Source: JBICHN01 sp043101845
GTDB lineage: Bacteria; Planctomycetota; Phycisphaerae; Phycisphaerales; UBA5793
Assembly: GCA_043101845.1 (NCBI GenBank)
Contig: JBICHN010000011.1
Span: 62,001-126,000 of the forward strand
Direction of reading: 5' to 3'
DNA length: 64,000 nucleotides
A model generated the notes under the pieces. That model worked only from the letters and a program-made list of their open reading frames with translations. It had not been told where the DNA came from and made no database searches. The position numbers were made by a program, and so were the translations under genes. Shown here one piece after another: positions 49,952 to 60,178 of the stretch (the first letter of the stretch is position 1; every line of letters begins with the position of its first letter).

Positions 49952-52702
49952 ATGCTCAAGTCGTTCGCAGTGAATCGCCGTGTCGTCCTCTTTCTTCTGG
50001 CCACCGCCGGACTCGCGCTGACGGTCTCGGTGTGGCGGTCGGTGAGTACACGGCACGAGGCGCTCGTGGCGGACCAGTTCGCGCGTGAACTCGACTGGCG
50101 TCGGCTCGAGATTCACCGGCGCATCGATCGAATCGTCGAAGGTCTCGTCGCGGCCCGAGCGCTCACGAGCGCGAGCGAGCGCGTGACCGCGAGCGAGTGG
50201 CGATCACTGCTCCGCACGATGCAGGATCGTCAGGACCCGGGCGTGCTCATGGGCGTGGCGCTCGTGACGAAGACGCCGGAGCAGGAGCTCGAGCGCGGCG
50301 CTCCGATGCTCACGCTCACCTACCGCGACCTGTGGGATGATCGGTTCAAGTCGTCGATGACCGCGCTCGAGCAGACGCCGGGAGCGCTCGTGCCGCTCAT
50401 CCGGGCGCATGAGTCGCGGCAGGCGGTGTTCAGCTCGACGCTTTCGGTGATCGATCCGCAGGGACGGGACGGGCTCGCGGCGGTCGCGCTGCCGATGACG
50501 CTCCCGGTCGGTCTCGACGAAGGGTATCAGACGGCGCGGCGGCTCCGCTGGGTGGTCGCGCTTGTCGATCCGCGGGGTCTCGCGGACCTTACCGCCGTGG
50601 GCGCCACCGACGAGATCAAGCTGACCCTGTACGATCGCCCGCCGTCCGTCGAAGCGTCGCTCGGGTTCGATCAGAAGCCGCGGCGGCTCGCCGAGCCGTG
50701 CGAGTTCGAGGCGCCGCTTCCGATCGGCGCTTCAGTCTGGACCATCGAGGCGTGCCCGACCGAATCGTTCTTCGCGGCGCGGGTCGACCATACGGGTCCG
50801 CTCGTCCTCATCTTCGGGATCTCGACGACCGCGCTGCTTTTCGTCCTCGTCGCCTCGCTCTACCGGCGCAATGAGCAGGCGGAGACGCTTGCCCGGCGGA
50901 TGATCGAGAACCTCGAGGTGAGCGAAGCGCAGGCGGAGAAGCTCGCACTCGTCGCGGCCCGGACCGACAACGCGGTCATCATCGCCGATGCGCGCGGCCG
51001 CATCGAATGGGCGAACGACAGTCTGCTCCGCCTTACGAACCGACCGGCGTCCGAACTCGTCAATCTGCGGGCGACGCGGCTGCTCGACCGTTCGGAGGCC
51101 TCACGCGATGCGCTCCGAGCGCTCATCGACCAGCTTCAGGCTGAAGACGGCGCCCAGGCCGAACTCTCCATCCGCGGCGACGAGGAGGACGCGGCGTTCT
51201 GGGCCATGTCCGATGTGCAGATTGTGCGCGGCGCCGACGGGTCGATCGAGAACTACATCGTCGTCGCGCGCGACATGACCGAGCGGCGGAACGCCGAGCG
51301 ACAGCTCCTGCACTCGTCGACCCACGATGCCCTCACCGGATTGCCGAACCGCGCCGTCTTCATGGAAACGCTCGGTCGTTGCATCGAGCGGGCGAAGGAA
51401 GAACCCGACTATGCGTTCGCGGTGTTGTTCCTCGATCTTGATCGCTTCAAGGTCATCAATGACAGCCTTGGCCATGTCGTCGGCGACGAACTGCTCATCG
51501 AGACCTCGGCGCGGCTTCGCGCCTGCGTGCGCGAAGAGCGGCCCGGCGAAGTGAGCCGCGGCGCCGATGTCGTCGCGCGACTTGGCGGCGATGAATTCAC
51601 GATTCTCCTCGACGACATCACCGGCCTCGAGGACGCGCGGCGGGTGGCGGATCGTCTCCAGCGCGAAATCGCAACCCCGCTCAAACTCAAAGGCCACGAG
51701 ATCGCGACCTCGACGAGCATCGGCATCGCGCTGAGCGATCGACGCTACGAGCGTCCCGAAGACCTCCTTCGCGACGCGGACATCGCGATGTACGGCGCCA
51801 AGTCCGCGGGCAAGGCCCGGTACGAAGTGTTCGACCAGGCGATGCACAACCAGATGATGAATCGCCTCGATCTCGAGAACCGGCTCCGCAAGGCGCTCGA
51901 TCGGAAGGAATTCGAACTCGCGTTCCAGCCGATCGTGAGCCTGTCGAACGGTCGGCTCACCGGATTCGAAGCGCTCTGTCGCTGGAATCCGATCGACGGA
52001 GATCCGATCTCCCCGGCCGAGTTCATTCCGATCGCCGAGGAGACTGGCCTCATCGTCCCGCTCGGCCACTGGATCCTTCAGGAGGCCTGCCGTGTATTGC
52101 GCGGCTGGCAGGAGCGACATGCCGGCATCGACGATTTGCGACTCAGCGTGAATCTCTCCGTGCGTCAGCTCGGTGACCGACGCCTCCACGAACGCATCCG
52201 CGACATCGTCGAGTCGAGCGGCATTCTCCCGAACACGCTCTGCCTCGAGATCACCGAGAGCACGATCATGGAGGACATCGACGCGGCGAACCGTCTGCTC
52301 GTCGCGCTCAAGGACCTCGAAGTCGGCGTCATGATGGACGACTTCGGGACCGGGTACTCGTCGCTCTCGTGTCTGCACCAGTTCCCGATGGGCGGTCTCA
52401 AGATCGACCGCGCGTTCATCCGCTCGATCGGCTTGCGTCGCGATTACACGGCGGTCGTTCAAGCGATCGTGTCGCTGGCGCACAATCTCGGCATGCGCGT
52501 CGTCGCCGAGGGACTCGAAACCGAGGACCAGCTCATCCAGCTACAGGCGCTCGACTGCGACTTCGGCCAGGGGTACCTGTTCGCAAAGCCGCTCACTCCG
52601 AAAGACGCAGAGCTTCGTGTCGCCGAGCGTTCGCGCAGCGAGGTCGGCGGCTTTATGACGATGCCGACAGACGCGAACGAATCGGATGAAGCCGCCGCGT
52701 AG
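49952..52702 (+). CDS. Membrane sensor with CHASE-like, PAS, GGDEF and EAL domains
   Basis: The 916-residue protein has an N-terminal helix (VVLFLLATAGLALTVSVW), an extracytoplasmic domain of about 240 residues that fits the CHASE pattern, a second helix (LVLIFGISTTALLFVLVASL), PAS-like sequence, a GGDEF domain with intact motif (545-549) plus RGAD, an RxxD site at the correct 5-residue spacing, and an EAL domain (EAL at 673-675, with NLSVRQL and MDDFGTGYSSL). Both activity motifs are present, so it could make or degrade c-di-GMP. I start at the ATG at 49952. The stimulus is unknown. Confidence 0.9.
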   Translation: MLKSFAVNRRVVLFLLATAGLALTVSVWRSVSTRHEALVADQFARELDWRRLEIHRRIDRIVEGLVAARALTSASERVTASEWRSLLRTMQDRQDPGVLMGVALVTKTPEQELERGAPMLTLTYRDLWDDRFKSSMTALEQTPGALVPLIRAHESRQAVFSSTLSVIDPQGRDGLAAVALPMTLPVGLDEGYQTARRLRWVVALVDPRGLADLTAVGATDEIKLTLYDRPPSVEASLGFDQKPRRLAEPCEFEAPLPIGASVWTIEACPTESFFAARVDHTGPLVLIFGISTTALLFVLVASLYRRNEQAETLARRMIENLEVSEAQAEKLALVAARTDNAVIIADARGRIEWANDSLLRLTNRPASELVNLRATRLLDRSEASRDALRALIDQLQAEDGAQAELSIRGDEEDAAFWAMSDVQIVRGADGSIENYIVVARDMTERRNAERQLLHSSTHDALTGLPNRAVFMETLGRCIERAKEEPDYAFAVLFLDLDRFKVINDSLGHVVGDELLIETSARLRACVREERPGEVSRGADVVARLGGDEFTILLDDITGLEDARRVADRLQREIATPLKLKGHEIATSTSIGIALSDRRYERPEDLLRDADIAMYGAKSAGKARYEVFDQAMHNQMMNRLDLENRLRKALDRKEFELAFQPIVSLSNGRLTGFEALCRWNPIDGDPISPAEFIPIAEETGLIVPLGHWILQEACRVLRGWQERHAGIDDLRLSVNLSVRQLGDRRLHERIRDIVESSGILPNTLCLEITESTIMEDIDAANRLLVALKDLEVGVMMDDFGTGYSSLSCLHQFPMGGLKIDRAFIRSIGLRRDYTAVVQAIVSLAHNLGMRVVAEGLETEDQLIQLQALDCDFGQGYLFAKPLTPKDAELRVAERSRSEVGGFMTMPTDANESDEAAA

Positions 52703-52722
52703 CCCCGCCGGCGTCGTCCCGT

Positions 52723-55700
52723 TTACTCCTCATCCAGACGATCTAGCAGATCATCGACGGCGGCGCGGAGCTGCTCGTCGGCGTTGTCCGCTTCCGCCTC
52801 CGGTCGCTGCGGGACGAGGAGATCGGGCATGGCGCCGTGGTTCTCCATGTCGGTTCCGTCGGGGAGGTACCAGCCGCGGAAGGGGAGTCGGACGAAGGTG
52901 CCGTCGATGAGCGAGAAGCCGCCCGTCGAGATCACACCGCCGTAGGTCTGCTGCCCGACGAGGGTTCCGCGTCCGATCGTCTTGAACGCGTGGGAGAAGA
53001 TCTCCGCGTTCGAGAAGCTCTTCTCGTTGCAGAGCGTGTTGATCGGCAGCGTATAGCGCTGGATGAAGAGTCGATCCTGCGGGTAGTGCCACTGATCGTT
53101 CGGGTCGGCGCCGCGCGGCACGGTGTAGGCGTGCTGCGGATAAGTGATCGACGCGAGGAGCCGGTCGGTCGTCCACCCGCCGCCGTTGTTCCGCACATCG
53201 ATGATGAGGCCGTCCTTGTCATGAGCCGCGGCGTAGAGATCGCGTTCGAACACATCGAGCGAGCCCTGGTTCATGCCCTGAATGTGAATGTAGCCGAGAC
53301 GCCCGTCGGACCATTCTTCGACGAGTCGCGCGTTCTCATTCCGCCACGCTTCGTACTTGAGGGCGCGCTCGCGGCCGTAGGGGATCGTGGTGACAAGCAG
53401 ATCGAGTTCGGTCATGGCGCCGTCATCCATCGTCCGCCACACGGTGACGATGACTTCGTCGTTCACGCGGCCGCGGAGGCGCGACTCGATCGTTTCGCCG
53501 AACTCGAAGGGCTCGAGCCCGATCGCGCGAATGATGTCACCGGGACGCAGCGCCATCGGACCCTTCGCCGCCGGGACATCGGGGATGACCTCGATGACTT
53601 CATACCCACCCTCGACGGGTCGGTGAATCGTGCCGAGCCGGCCGTACGGCTCGGCGTTGGGCGAGGAGAACTCTCGCGCGCGGACGCCAAGGTGCGACGC
53701 GTTGAGTTCGCCGAGGAAGCGGGCGGCGACCCAGTTGAATTCATCGCCGGTGTGCGCGTTCCGTGCGAGTTCGTGGTACTCCTCGGTGAGGCGATCCCAC
53801 TCGAGCCCCTTCATATTCGGGTGATAGAAGCGCTCGCCGAGAATGCGCGCGGCCTCGCGGAACTTCTGACTCGACTGCTCCTCGAGATCGATGCGGATCC
53901 GGTCGTCGAGGTCGTAGTAGTCGGTCGAGCCACCGGTCACGCCGATGACGCCGGCGCGGCCGCCGTTCGTGAAGACGATCTGTCCGCCCGACTGCGTGAG
54001 GTGCTGCACATTGACCGAGCCGGTCAGGCGCTTGCGATCCGAGCCGTCCCACTTGACGGAGTACAGTCCGGCGTCTTCGCCGCCGGCGGTGTAGATGTAG
54101 AAGTCGCCGCCGGGCGTCATTTCGTTGTTGAACTCGCCACCCATGTGCGAGGTCACGCGCTGCAGCCGGAGGTAGGCCGTGTCGAGTTCGAGCCCGTCGT
54201 CGTCTTCAGCGTCGTCTTCGGCCGATCCGTCCTCGTCGTCGGCCTCCGAGTCGTCGTCAGCGTCGCCGTCGCCGTCGCCATCTTCCGCATCATCGGCGTC
54301 GGTGTCGTCGTCTTCCTCCTTTTTGGGAGGCTTCGTCTCGAGGGGCTTGAGCTTCTTCGCAGCGCTTGCCTGGTCGTCGTAGTACTCGGCGAGTTCCTTC
54401 GGGGTGAGGGCCTCGAGATCTTCGTCGAGGTAGACCATCCACAGGTCGTATTCCTCGTTCACGCGCTCGCTGATGAAGCTCATGATCTTCCCGTCGAGCG
54501 ACCATCGGGGATTGAAGTCGTTGTCGGGATGACGCGTGATATTCACCGGCGCCGTCGAGCCGTCGGCCCGGGCGATCCAGATGTCCGAATTGAAGTCGAG
54601 ATCGTCCTGGTGGTACGCGAGGTAACGCGAATCTGGGCTCCAGCGCCAATCGAGACCGGTATCCCACCCCTCGGCGATGCGGCGCGTTTCGCCGGTTTCG
54701 TGATCGAGCACCATGAGATCGCCGCGTCCGCGTCGAAATGCGAGCGACTTGCCGTCGGGCGACGGGCTCGGTCCGCGGTCGTGCGCCTCGGTCTGAATGA
54801 CGGGCTCGATCGTGAAGCGCATCGCATCGTGCCAGCGTGACGGGTCGTATTCCGGCGGGAGGTCTTCGTCCGGCTCGTCCTCCGAACTGGTCTCGCCGTC
54901 CGAAGCGCCGCCGTCGTCGGTCGCGTCGCCGGCGCCGGTAGTTCGATTCGCGGTGATGCGCACGACGAGTTCACCGTCTGTCGCCGTCCCCTCCATGACG
55001 CCGTCGCTCACGGTGAGACTGAAATCGAGCGTCGTCCCGTCGTCCGCGTTGAAGACGAGTTCGAGCGTTCCGCTGCCAGGTTCGAAGGTTCCGGAGAGCG
55101 GCCCGGAGTGCATCGCCGAGTCGAGCGAACCGGTGACGACATTGTTCTCGCCGAGCGCGAGGTCCATGGTGAACGGGATCGACTCGCCCATCCCTTCGAC
55201 GAAGCCGGAGCCGCTCCACGATCCACTGATCGGGTCGGCGGGCGCGTCGGCGTCGCCGTCGTCGGCGGGTTCGTCCTCGTCCTCATCCGCCTCGGGCTCG
55301 TCTACTTCCGGCGCGGGGTCGGGATCTTCGTCCTCGAGCTTGACGCCGGTCTTCTCTTCGAACGCTTCCTTCAACTCGCTGCGCGTGAGCTTGACGGTTG
55401 CGGCGTAGATCGAGTCGGTCCCGTCGCGATCACTCACGAAGTAAAGCTTGAGGCCGTCGGGCGACCACGCAAGATCGCGCTCATGCGCATGCGAATTCGT
55501 GACGCGGCGTGTCGCGCTGCGCTCTTCGATGTTGCGGACATAGACCTCGCCATAGGCGACATACGCCATGACCTGGCCATCGGGACTGAGCGCCGCATCG
55601 CTCACTTCACGGTTGATCGACTTGAGTTCGAAGTTGTCGGCCGTGTCCTCGTTCGCGTAGATCGGAAGTTCGCGCGTTTCGGCGCCGCCGGCGGAGAGGT

Positions 55701-56589
55701 CGAGGGTGTAGAGCTTGTCCCACACATGCATGACGGCGCGCGGCGGATCGACCGAGACGCCGAAGTCGGCGACATCGCGCTCCTCGAAACTCGTGAGACG
55801 CGTGATCGACGGACCGCCACCGGCGCCGAGTTCCATGCGATAGAGGTTGACCGTGTCGAGTTCGCGATCGGACATGAAGACGAGCGTGTCGTTGTCGATC
55901 CAGCGTGGTCGACCGTCGTTGCCCGCCCAGTCAGTGAGTTGCGTGAACGAATTGTCGGCCCGGTCGAAGAGCCACACCTCGCGGTTGTCCGGACCGCGAT
56001 AATGCCGGCGATCCCACGACGAATCGCCGCGCACGAACGCGACGCGCGCCCCATCGGGGCTCACGACGGCGCTGCGTCCGAAGGCGTCGTGCACGCGTTC
56101 GAGGTCCCCGCCGTCGACGGACACCATGTACGGGCGCGGCGCCCGATAGACATCGCCTTCGAGATACGAAGTGAGCGTGAGAACGGGGGCGCCGTCACGA
56201 TCGACGCCGAACGCTTCGAGCGCGAGCCCGCGGTCGATCTCGATCACCGTTCGGACATTCGTGCCGTCCGGCGCCATGAGGTAGATGTTCGGCGAGCCGA
56301 CGCGGTTCGACCCGAAAGCGATCGTCGAGCCGTCCGGGCTCCAGGCGGATTCGAGGTCATCGCCCGGATGGTTCGTAAGCCGTGTCGCAAAGCCGCCGTC
56401 GAACGGCACGCGCCAGAGGTCGCCACGCCACGAGAATACGATCTGTTCGCCGTCCGGGCTGATGGAGGGATAGCGGGGAAGATCCACATTCCCTTCGAGC
56501 GCCAGTCCGCTCGACGAGAGGGTGGCGCCAAGCGTGACGCCGATCATCGTGTGGACCAGGCTCCGTCGGGTGGCGTCGAACGATCGCAT
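52723..56589 (-). CDS. Tricorn-type protease (S41 family) with inserted acidic and beta-rich domains
   Basis: The 1288-residue exported protein has a Sec signal after MRSFDATRRSLVHTMIGVTL, PD40-type propeller repeats (SPDGEQIVFSWRGDLWRVPF; WSPDGSTIAFGSNRVGSPNI), a PDZ-like segment, and an S41 catalytic end with CNEKSFSNAEIFSHAF and DGTFVRLPFRGWYLPDGTDM. Two very acidic inserts interrupt the propeller region, one near residue 410 followed by a separate ~130 residue domain beginning SGSWSGSGFVEGMGESIPFT, and another near residue 750. These are extra to the archaeal and actinobacterial tricorn plan. Start placed at 56589 by a purine-rich ribosome binding site. A role in peptide degradation in the periplasm is inferred. 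Confidence 0.85.
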   Translation of the reverse strand: MRSFDATRRSLVHTMIGVTLGATLSSSGLALEGNVDLPRYPSISPDGEQIVFSWRGDLWRVPFDGGFATRLTNHPGDDLESAWSPDGSTIAFGSNRVGSPNIYLMAPDGTNVRTVIEIDRGLALEAFGVDRDGAPVLTLTSYLEGDVYRAPRPYMVSVDGGDLERVHDAFGRSAVVSPDGARVAFVRGDSSWDRRHYRGPDNREVWLFDRADNSFTQLTDWAGNDGRPRWIDNDTLVFMSDRELDTVNLYRMELGAGGGPSITRLTSFEERDVADFGVSVDPPRAVMHVWDKLYTLDLSAGGAETRELPIYANEDTADNFELKSINREVSDAALSPDGQVMAYVAYGEVYVRNIEERSATRRVTNSHAHERDLAWSPDGLKLYFVSDRDGTDSIYAATVKLTRSELKEAFEEKTGVKLEDEDPDPAPEVDEPEADEDEDEPADDGDADAPADPISGSWSGSGFVEGMGESIPFTMDLALGENNVVTGSLDSAMHSGPLSGTFEPGSGTLELVFNADDGTTLDFSLTVSDGVMEGTATDGELVVRITANRTTGAGDATDDGGASDGETSSEDEPDEDLPPEYDPSRWHDAMRFTIEPVIQTEAHDRGPSPSPDGKSLAFRRGRGDLMVLDHETGETRRIAEGWDTGLDWRWSPDSRYLAYHQDDLDFNSDIWIARADGSTAPVNITRHPDNDFNPRWSLDGKIMSFISERVNEEYDLWMVYLDEDLEALTPKELAEYYDDQASAAKKLKPLETKPPKKEEDDDTDADDAEDGDGDGDADDDSEADDEDGSAEDDAEDDDGLELDTAYLRLQRVTSHMGGEFNNEMTPGGDFYIYTAGGEDAGLYSVKWDGSDRKRLTGSVNVQHLTQSGGQIVFTNGGRAGVIGVTGGSTDYYDLDDRIRIDLEEQSSQKFREAARILGERFYHPNMKGLEWDRLTEEYHELARNAHTGDEFNWVAARFLGELNASHLGVRAREFSSPNAEPYGRLGTIHRPVEGGYEVIEVIPDVPAAKGPMALRPGDIIRAIGLEPFEFGETIESRLRGRVNDEVIVTVWRTMDDGAMTELDLLVTTIPYGRERALKYEAWRNENARLVEEWSDGRLGYIHIQGMNQGSLDVFERDLYAAAHDKDGLIIDVRNNGGGWTTDRLLASITYPQHAYTVPRGADPNDQWHYPQDRLFIQRYTLPINTLCNEKSFSNAEIFSHAFKTIGRGTLVGQQTYGGVISTGGFSLIDGTFVRLPFRGWYLPDGTDMENHGAMPDLLVPQRPEAEADNADEQLRAAVDDLLDRLDEE

Positions 56590-56726
56590 CCTCTTCGTCT
56601 CCTCGCTTCGGTCGATTCTCATGAGATGGGGCGCCCACGGGACAGCCGCCGCGTCTACGAAAGGAAACGCGGCGGAGAACTTGTAGGCGTGAATCGCGTT
56701 CAGGTTCCGGGAAATCGGCGACGCGG

Positions 56727-57347
56727 TCAACCGCGATCGTCGTCGTCTTCGGCGCCGTTGGGGGTTTCGCGCGGCTCGGTAAGCGGGGCGAGGACGGTGG
56801 TCATCGCGAACGCCTGCCCCGTACGCCGCTTGTTTCCGCGGAGGAGGATCTCGCCGATCGCGTCGATGTGCTTGTAGACCTTCTCGATGTCCTCATCCGT
56901 GAGCCAGGCCCGCTGGCGGCGGGTGTAGATGTTCTGCCGCTTCTTGTTCACGGTGCGGACGAGCTTCTGATCGAAGGCCTCGCGGTAGTTGCGCTCGGTG
57001 AGGCGGATGATCGTCGAATTGAAGCGGAGCATGGCCCGCCGATACGCCTTTTCGTCGTCGCGGCCGGGCGTGAGGCGGAGATGCTGGGCTGCGAGGTCGT
57101 AGATCGCCTCGTCCCGTTTGCCGGATTTCCGGGTGCCAACCTGCTTGAGGAGGCCGCAGTCGACGAGGATGTTGATGTGGTAATAGAGCGACTGCGGGCT
57201 GCGCTGCAGTTCCTCGGCGAGTTCCGCGATCGAGCAGGGGGCGAGGCCGAAGATCGTGTCGATGATCTCGAGTCGCGCGGACGAGCCGGTGATGGCTTCC
57301 CGCTGCTCTTCGCTGAGAATCAAAATGTCTTTACGCTTCTCCGCCAT
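56727..57347 (-). CDS. Winged-helix (ArsR-like) transcriptional regulator
   Basis: The protein (206 aa from the ATG at 57347; upstream frame not used) has an HTH with ITGSSARLEIIDTIFGLAPC, ELAEELQRSPQSLYYHINIL and DCGLLKQVGTRKSGKRDEAIYDL, a pattern of ArsR-like winged helices. A C-terminal helical region (KAYRRAMLRFNSTIIRLTER) is probably for dimerisation. It precedes the tricorn protease on the same strand, with a gap of 137 bp between them, so it may regulate it. Signal unknown. Confidence 0.82.
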   Translation of the reverse strand: MAEKRKDILILSEEQREAITGSSARLEIIDTIFGLAPCSIAELAEELQRSPQSLYYHINILVDCGLLKQVGTRKSGKRDEAIYDLAAQHLRLTPGRDDEKAYRRAMLRFNSTIIRLTERNYREAFDQKLVRTVNKKRQNIYTRRQRAWLTDEDIEKVYKHIDAIGEILLRGNKRRTGQAFAMTTVLAPLTEPRETPNGAEDDDDRG

Positions 57348-57501
57348 GGTTCGCCCAAATTGACCGGGGAGAATAGGAGCAGGCCCGGGAGATTCCAACC
57401 GTTGAGCGGATTCGTCGCGGCGGATGGGGTCGATTCCGGTATGTTGTGGAACGGAACCCGTGGGAATTGCGAATCGCGCATTGACTCGAGGAGTCCCGGC
57501 T

Positions 57502-58884
57502 ATGAACGCCCCCGCATCCACCGCCACCGCGCCCGCACCTGTCACCGAGACGAACGCGTCGATCACGCCCGAGCGGCTCGAAGCGTGGCGCGAATCGTTC
57601 GAAGACGATCCGAAGCTGCGCCTCGCCCAGAACGCGGTGACGCAGACCGCGGCGGACGATGTCGCGCTCAATCGCCGGATCGTCACCACCACGCCGCAGA
57701 CCTTTTCGCATCGCCTCGACGACTGGGAGGTGACGAACCAGAAGAAGTCGGGCCGCTGCTGGATGTTCGCCGGGCTCAACCTGCTCCGCGTCGGCGCGAT
57801 GACGAACATGAACCTCAAGAAGTTCGAGTTCAGCCAGAACTACACACTCTTCTGGGACAAACTCGAGCGGTCGAACTACTTCCTCGAGGCCATCATCGAG
57901 ACGGCGGATCGTGAAGTCGACGATCGCACGGTCGCATTCCTGCTCTCACGGCCGCTCGACGACGGCGGGCAGTGGAACATGTTCACGAACATCATTCGCA
58001 AGCACGGCCTCGCGCCGAAGAGCGCGATGCCCGAGACGGAAAGCTCGTCGAATACCCGCCGGATGAATTCGATCCTGCTCGCGAAGCTCCGCGAATTCGC
58101 CCGCGACCTGCGCGACGCGATCGCCGACGGCGCCTCGGTCGAACGGGCCCGCGAGCGCAAGGTCGACATGCTCGAAACGATCCACCGGATCCTCTGCGTG
58201 CACCTCGGCACGCCGCCGGCTTCGTTCGACTGGTCATGGAACGACGATGAGAAGCAGTACCACCGGGCCGGCCGGCTCACCCCGGTCGAGTTCGCGAAGA
58301 AGTATGTGTCGCTCGACATCGACGAGTATGTGTGTCTCGTGCACGATCCGCGTCCGTCGAGCCCGTTCGGGCGCACCTTCACGGTCGAGTACCTCGGCAA
58401 TGTCGTCGAGGGCGGGATCGTGAAGTACCTCAATGTCGATATCGAGGTCATGAAGCGGCTCACGATGGAGTCGATCCTCGAAGGCGAGCCGGTCTGGATG
58501 GGCTGCGATGTCGGCAAGATGATGCGCCGCGACCTCGGCGTCTGGGACGCCGACCTCTTCGAGTTCGACGCGCTCTACGACACGACCTTCGACCTGAACA
58601 AGGCCGGGCGACTGCTCTACCACCAGACGCTCATGACGCACGCGATGCTCTTCACCGGGGTCGATGTCGTCGAGGGGACGCCGCGGCGCTGGCGCGTCGA
58701 GAACAGCTGGGGCGACGAGTCGGGCGACAAGGGCTTCTATGTCATGAACGACTCGTGGTTCGACGAGTACATGTTCGAGATCGCGGCGCCGAAGCGGCGG
58801 CTGCCCGATGAACTCCAGGCAGCGCTCGACCTCGACCCGATCGTCCTCCCGCCGTGGGACCCGATGGGATCGCTCGCACGGTGA
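57502..58884 (+). CDS. pepC: C1-family aminopeptidase (bleomycin hydrolase/PepC type)
   Basis: The 460-residue peptidase has KKSGRCWMFAGLNLLRV with catalytic Cys86, LMTHAMLFTGVDVV with the catalytic His and VENSWGDE with the Asn. Bleomycin-hydrolase-type enzymes cleave N-terminal residues and form hexamers. The start follows GAGGAG by about 8 nt. It lacks a signal peptide, so it acts in the cytoplasm, in contrast to the exported tricorn protease nearby. Divergent from the regulator gene. Confidence 0.94.
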   Translation: MNAPASTATAPAPVTETNASITPERLEAWRESFEDDPKLRLAQNAVTQTAADDVALNRRIVTTTPQTFSHRLDDWEVTNQKKSGRCWMFAGLNLLRVGAMTNMNLKKFEFSQNYTLFWDKLERSNYFLEAIIETADREVDDRTVAFLLSRPLDDGGQWNMFTNIIRKHGLAPKSAMPETESSSNTRRMNSILLAKLREFARDLRDAIADGASVERARERKVDMLETIHRILCVHLGTPPASFDWSWNDDEKQYHRAGRLTPVEFAKKYVSLDIDEYVCLVHDPRPSSPFGRTFTVEYLGNVVEGGIVKYLNVDIEVMKRLTMESILEGEPVWMGCDVGKMMRRDLGVWDADLFEFDALYDTTFDLNKAGRLLYHQTLMTHAMLFTGVDVVEGTPRRWRVENSWGDESGDKGFYVMNDSWFDEYMFEIAAPKRRLPDELQAALDLDPIVLPPWDPMGSLAR

Positions 58885-58938
58885 GGCGAGCGCCGACGGG
58901 GGTCGGGTTGGCGCCGACAGTACCTTCGGTCTGTCAAT

Positions 58939-59925
58939 TCAGAGGTTGTCGACATTCGTCACCTGGCACGACTCGAGATCGAGCGCCTGCATGACACCGT
59001 CGCAGGCGCCGGCAGGCGCGTCACCGGTGAAGACCACCTCGCCACTCGCATCCGCGGTTCCGATTTGTACGAGTATCGCGGTCCCGTTCAGCCCGGTGAG
59101 GGTTCCTGCGCATGGATTCCCGTCCGGTATCATGATCGAACCCGGCGCCTGCGCAAAGAACAGCGCGACCCGTCCGCCCGGCGTCGCCCGCGTGACGGTC
59201 GCAGTCTTACGGCCGGGACAGAGGCCGAAGATTGAAAGCGTCGGTCCCCTCCGCGGGCCGGTCGAAAGCCACTCGGCGATGCCAACTGCAAAGTGCCGGT
59301 TGTCCTGTCGGTACCACCTCGCGTCGTCGATTACATTGAGATCGAGAAGACTCAACACATTCTGCGACCCGTCGCCATCCCAGACGGTGGCGGTGTTGAT
59401 CGAAAAGAGCGAGAGCCCGCCCTGGGCGAAACCTCCGCGGGTCATTTCGATCACATCCACATTGTTCGTCAGTGGCGGATGCGGATTGAGAAGGGTTGCG
59501 AGACCCGAATACTCGTCGTCATGCGAACCTCCGACAACGCTCAGGATTGAGTTGTTCCACCGTCGCCAGTCGTTATTCGAACCAATGAGAAGCACGCGGC
59601 GCCCCGTTGCGATGTACTTCGCCAGATTCGTCGCTTCGAGCGCGGAGAGTTGATCCGTAATATCGCGATTCTGCACGAGCAGCGCATCGTACTGGATGAG
59701 TTCGAGGTAGCTGGAGAGGTCCCGGATGATCGACACCGAGTCGAAGTGAGCATCGAGTACACCGGAGAAGTTGTCGATTCGATGCTCGCCGTATCCATAC
59801 CCCAGACCCGCGCGATACTCACTCGCCGCGAGCGTCTGAGCGTTCGCCGGCGCTGGCGCCAGCGCGGCGAGAAGGAGGGCGAAGGCGATAACGCCGGCAA
59901 GAGCCGTTCTGAAGCGATCGGCCAT
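58939..59925 (-). CDS. Secreted protein, paralogue 1 of a tandem pair
   Basis: Signal peptide (TALAGVIAFALLLAALAPAP, cleavage near ANA). The mature part has HFDSVSIIRDLSSYLELIQY, ATNLAKYIATGRRVLLIGSN and SLFSINTATVWDGDGSQNVL, a Rossmann-like or glutamine-amidotransferase-like alternation, and a C-terminal module CPGRKTATVTRATPGGRVAL, AQAPGSIMIPDGNPCAGTLT and MQALDLESCQVTNVDNL. GGGGAG precedes the ATG at 59925. It matches the next gene along its whole length. The paired secreted proteins of unknown function may bind cell-surface material. Confidence 0.85.
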   Translation of the reverse strand: MADRFRTALAGVIAFALLLAALAPAPANAQTLAASEYRAGLGYGYGEHRIDNFSGVLDAHFDSVSIIRDLSSYLELIQYDALLVQNRDITDQLSALEATNLAKYIATGRRVLLIGSNNDWRRWNNSILSVVGGSHDDEYSGLATLLNPHPPLTNNVDVIEMTRGGFAQGGLSLFSINTATVWDGDGSQNVLSLLDLNVIDDARWYRQDNRHFAVGIAEWLSTGPRRGPTLSIFGLCPGRKTATVTRATPGGRVALFFAQAPGSIMIPDGNPCAGTLTGLNGTAILVQIGTADASGEVVFTGDAPAGACDGVMQALDLESCQVTNVDNL

Positions 59926-60178
59926 GATTTGTGCTCCCCGATAGTCGGTCGAATGACCCGATAACATACGGAATCGTCTCTTCCAACCGTACCTCACCGG
60001 CGAGCAGTCGCCAGCAATAATTGGAATCATTCGCGCATTTGTTGCCTGATGGTCCCGCAAGGCGGGACACGCAAGCAAAGGTAGGTTCTCGCGGTCGCAG
60101 GGCGCGGAAGAAGACAGGGTGATGCTCGGTGGGCGGATCCAGGGCGGCGACGCCCGGCCGCCGCACGGTGGAACGAAC

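Noticed and set aside
52837..54840. A 667-codon plus-strand frame in the tricorn gene
   Set aside because: Antisense to the S41 and propeller regions, with no family motifs.
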